From positions 1 through 14,131 of the forward strand of contig JAGMBM010000034.1 in NCBI GenBank assembly GCA_023129675.1: a stretch of DNA of 14,131 nt, given 5' to 3'. Positions 13,580 through 14,131 of the stretch are shown here, piece by piece. The first letter of the stretch is position 1, and every line of letters begins with the position of its first letter. The stretch is from Hadesarchaea archaeon (GTDB lineage: Archaea > Hadarchaeota > Hadarchaeia > Hadarchaeales > Hadarchaeaceae). Below the pieces are notes generated by a model. That model was not told where the DNA came from. It did not search any database and worked only from the letters and a program-made list of their open reading frames with translations. The position numbers were made by a program, and so were the translations under genes.

Positions 13580-14131
13580 CTAACTTCCTCTCAAGTTCCC
13601 CAGTAATTTCTCTCGCCATCTCTGCCGTACGTTTTCAGCGAACTGCTCCCAGTTTTCGAGGATGTTCTCCCAAGCTCCTTCCTCGATGAGTTCTTGTTTG
13701 AGTTCCTGCCATCTCTCTCTCCACTGCATCCATTGACCCGTGAATTCTGGCTCCCATTCGCTGGCATGTTCGAGGATCAGCTTTGCGTTGCGGAGGTGCA
13801 TTATCGCGGCATGAATCAGTCCTAGTGCTTTCCTGAGCTTCTCCCCTTCATATGCAGTCACAGCTCTATCCTTGTGTTTAGTCGCCACTTCAACGAGCTG
13901 CCTTACCGCTCGCACACCGTGCGTATTTTCTGGTGCCCCCTCAAGCATCGCCTGAACTTCGGCAAACAGGTTTTCGAACTCATTCTCCTTTTCTTCGAAG
14001 CTTCGTGCCACGATTGGAATTGGCCTCACGATGGTGATGTCGACCTCGATGTTCACCGTGACATCCACATCAACTAGCATGTTGTCGATGTCGAAGTATA
14101 TGTTGACAGGTCTTATTATTCGCGCCCTGTG
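13580..14131 (-). CDS. Unknown protein with Asp/Val-alternating segment and Trp-rich helical tail (5' partial)
   Basis: The frame is open from the stop at 13580 to the right edge. An ATG at 14080-14078 gives 166 residues, but 17 more codons upstream to the edge are open (starting HRARIIRPVNIYFDIDN) and continue the same pattern, so the true start probably lies outside. Residues near the edge alternate hydrophobic and acidic or polar side chains (NIYFDIDNMLVDVDVTVNIE, then VDITIVRPIPIV), as in beta strands of a sheet or solenoid. RPVNI and RPIPI recur about 28 residues apart. From about base 13960 leftwards the chain is helical and charged, and its end carries many Trp (GQWMQWRERWQELKQEL, then AWENILENWEQ, RQRWREK). 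I do not recognise the family. It could be the C terminus of a long surface or secreted protein; this is a guess. The gene is convergent to taw1. Confidence 0.6.
   Translation of the reverse strand, partial: HRARIIRPVNIYFDIDNMLVDVDVTVNIEVDITIVRPIPIVARSFEEKENEFENLFAEVQAMLEGAPENTHGVRAVRQLVEVATKHKDRAVTAYEGEKLRKALGLIHAAIMHLRNAKLILEHASEWEPEFTGQWMQWRERWQELKQELIEEGAWENILENWEQFAENVRQRWREKLLGNLRGS

Noticed and set aside
1..14131. tRNA or rRNA genes, CRISPR array, insertion sequence, integrase or attachment site
   Set aside because: No T-arm-like GGTTCGAATCC pattern, spaced direct repeats, transposase motifs or terminal inverted repeats were found by eye on either strand.

Overview
The window is an archaeal chromosome segment, GC-rich and densely coded. 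The evidence is protein L15e, archaeal proteasome alpha, the Rrp4/Rrp41/Rrp42 exosome, L37Ae, RNA polymerase subunit P, prefoldin beta, KEOPS Pcc1, archaeal RNase P Pop5 and 4-demethylwyosine synthase, together with TATA-box promoters and GTG/TTG starts. The gene set fits Euryarchaeota or a related lineage. I cannot fix the genus. All recognised genes lie on the plus strand; one partial gene of unknown function enters from the right edge on the minus strand.

Left part (1-4056): the 3' end of a GlmU-like sugar-1-phosphate nucleotidylyltransferase/acetyltransferase, a small archaeal protein resembling the DUF2095 family, an archaeal YchF-type GTPase with a TGS domain, and an orphan B12-binding-type radical SAM protein. 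They are closely packed and probably co-transcribed. A short gap with a TATA box (about 4072-4080) then precedes a short-form phosphoglycerate dehydrogenase (serA).

Centre (5040-11589): the conserved archaeal exosome/proteasome superoperon. The order is rpl15e, a COG1325 RNA-binding protein, Pop5 (RNase P), [promoter], psmA, SBDS, rrp4, rrp41, rrp42, rpl37ae, rpoP, Brix-domain protein, pcc1 and prefoldin beta. Genes abut or overlap by a few bases, so translation is probably coupled. The products cover ribosome biogenesis (SBDS, Brix, two ribosomal proteins), RNA processing and decay (exosome, RNase P), transcription (RpoP), tRNA modification (Pcc1), protein folding (prefoldin) and proteolysis (proteasome alpha). 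The Rpp30 subunit of RNase P, commonly found between rpl15e and the COG1325 gene in this cluster, is absent here.

Right part (11603-14131): a DHH/DHHA1 phosphoesterase and the wyosine enzyme Taw1/TYW1 continue the plus-strand series. A hairpin with an A/T tract separates them from a convergent minus-strand gene that runs off the window. That gene encodes an Asp/Val-alternating segment, likely beta-rich, followed by a Trp-rich helical tail. It is the least explained coding sequence here.

The window is otherwise housekeeping DNA. I saw no tRNA, rRNA, CRISPR array, transposase or integrase, and no gene-free stretch over 300 bases. I found no convincing new multi-gene system. The items most worth a second look are the minus-strand edge gene, the missing Rpp30 and the orphan radical SAM protein.
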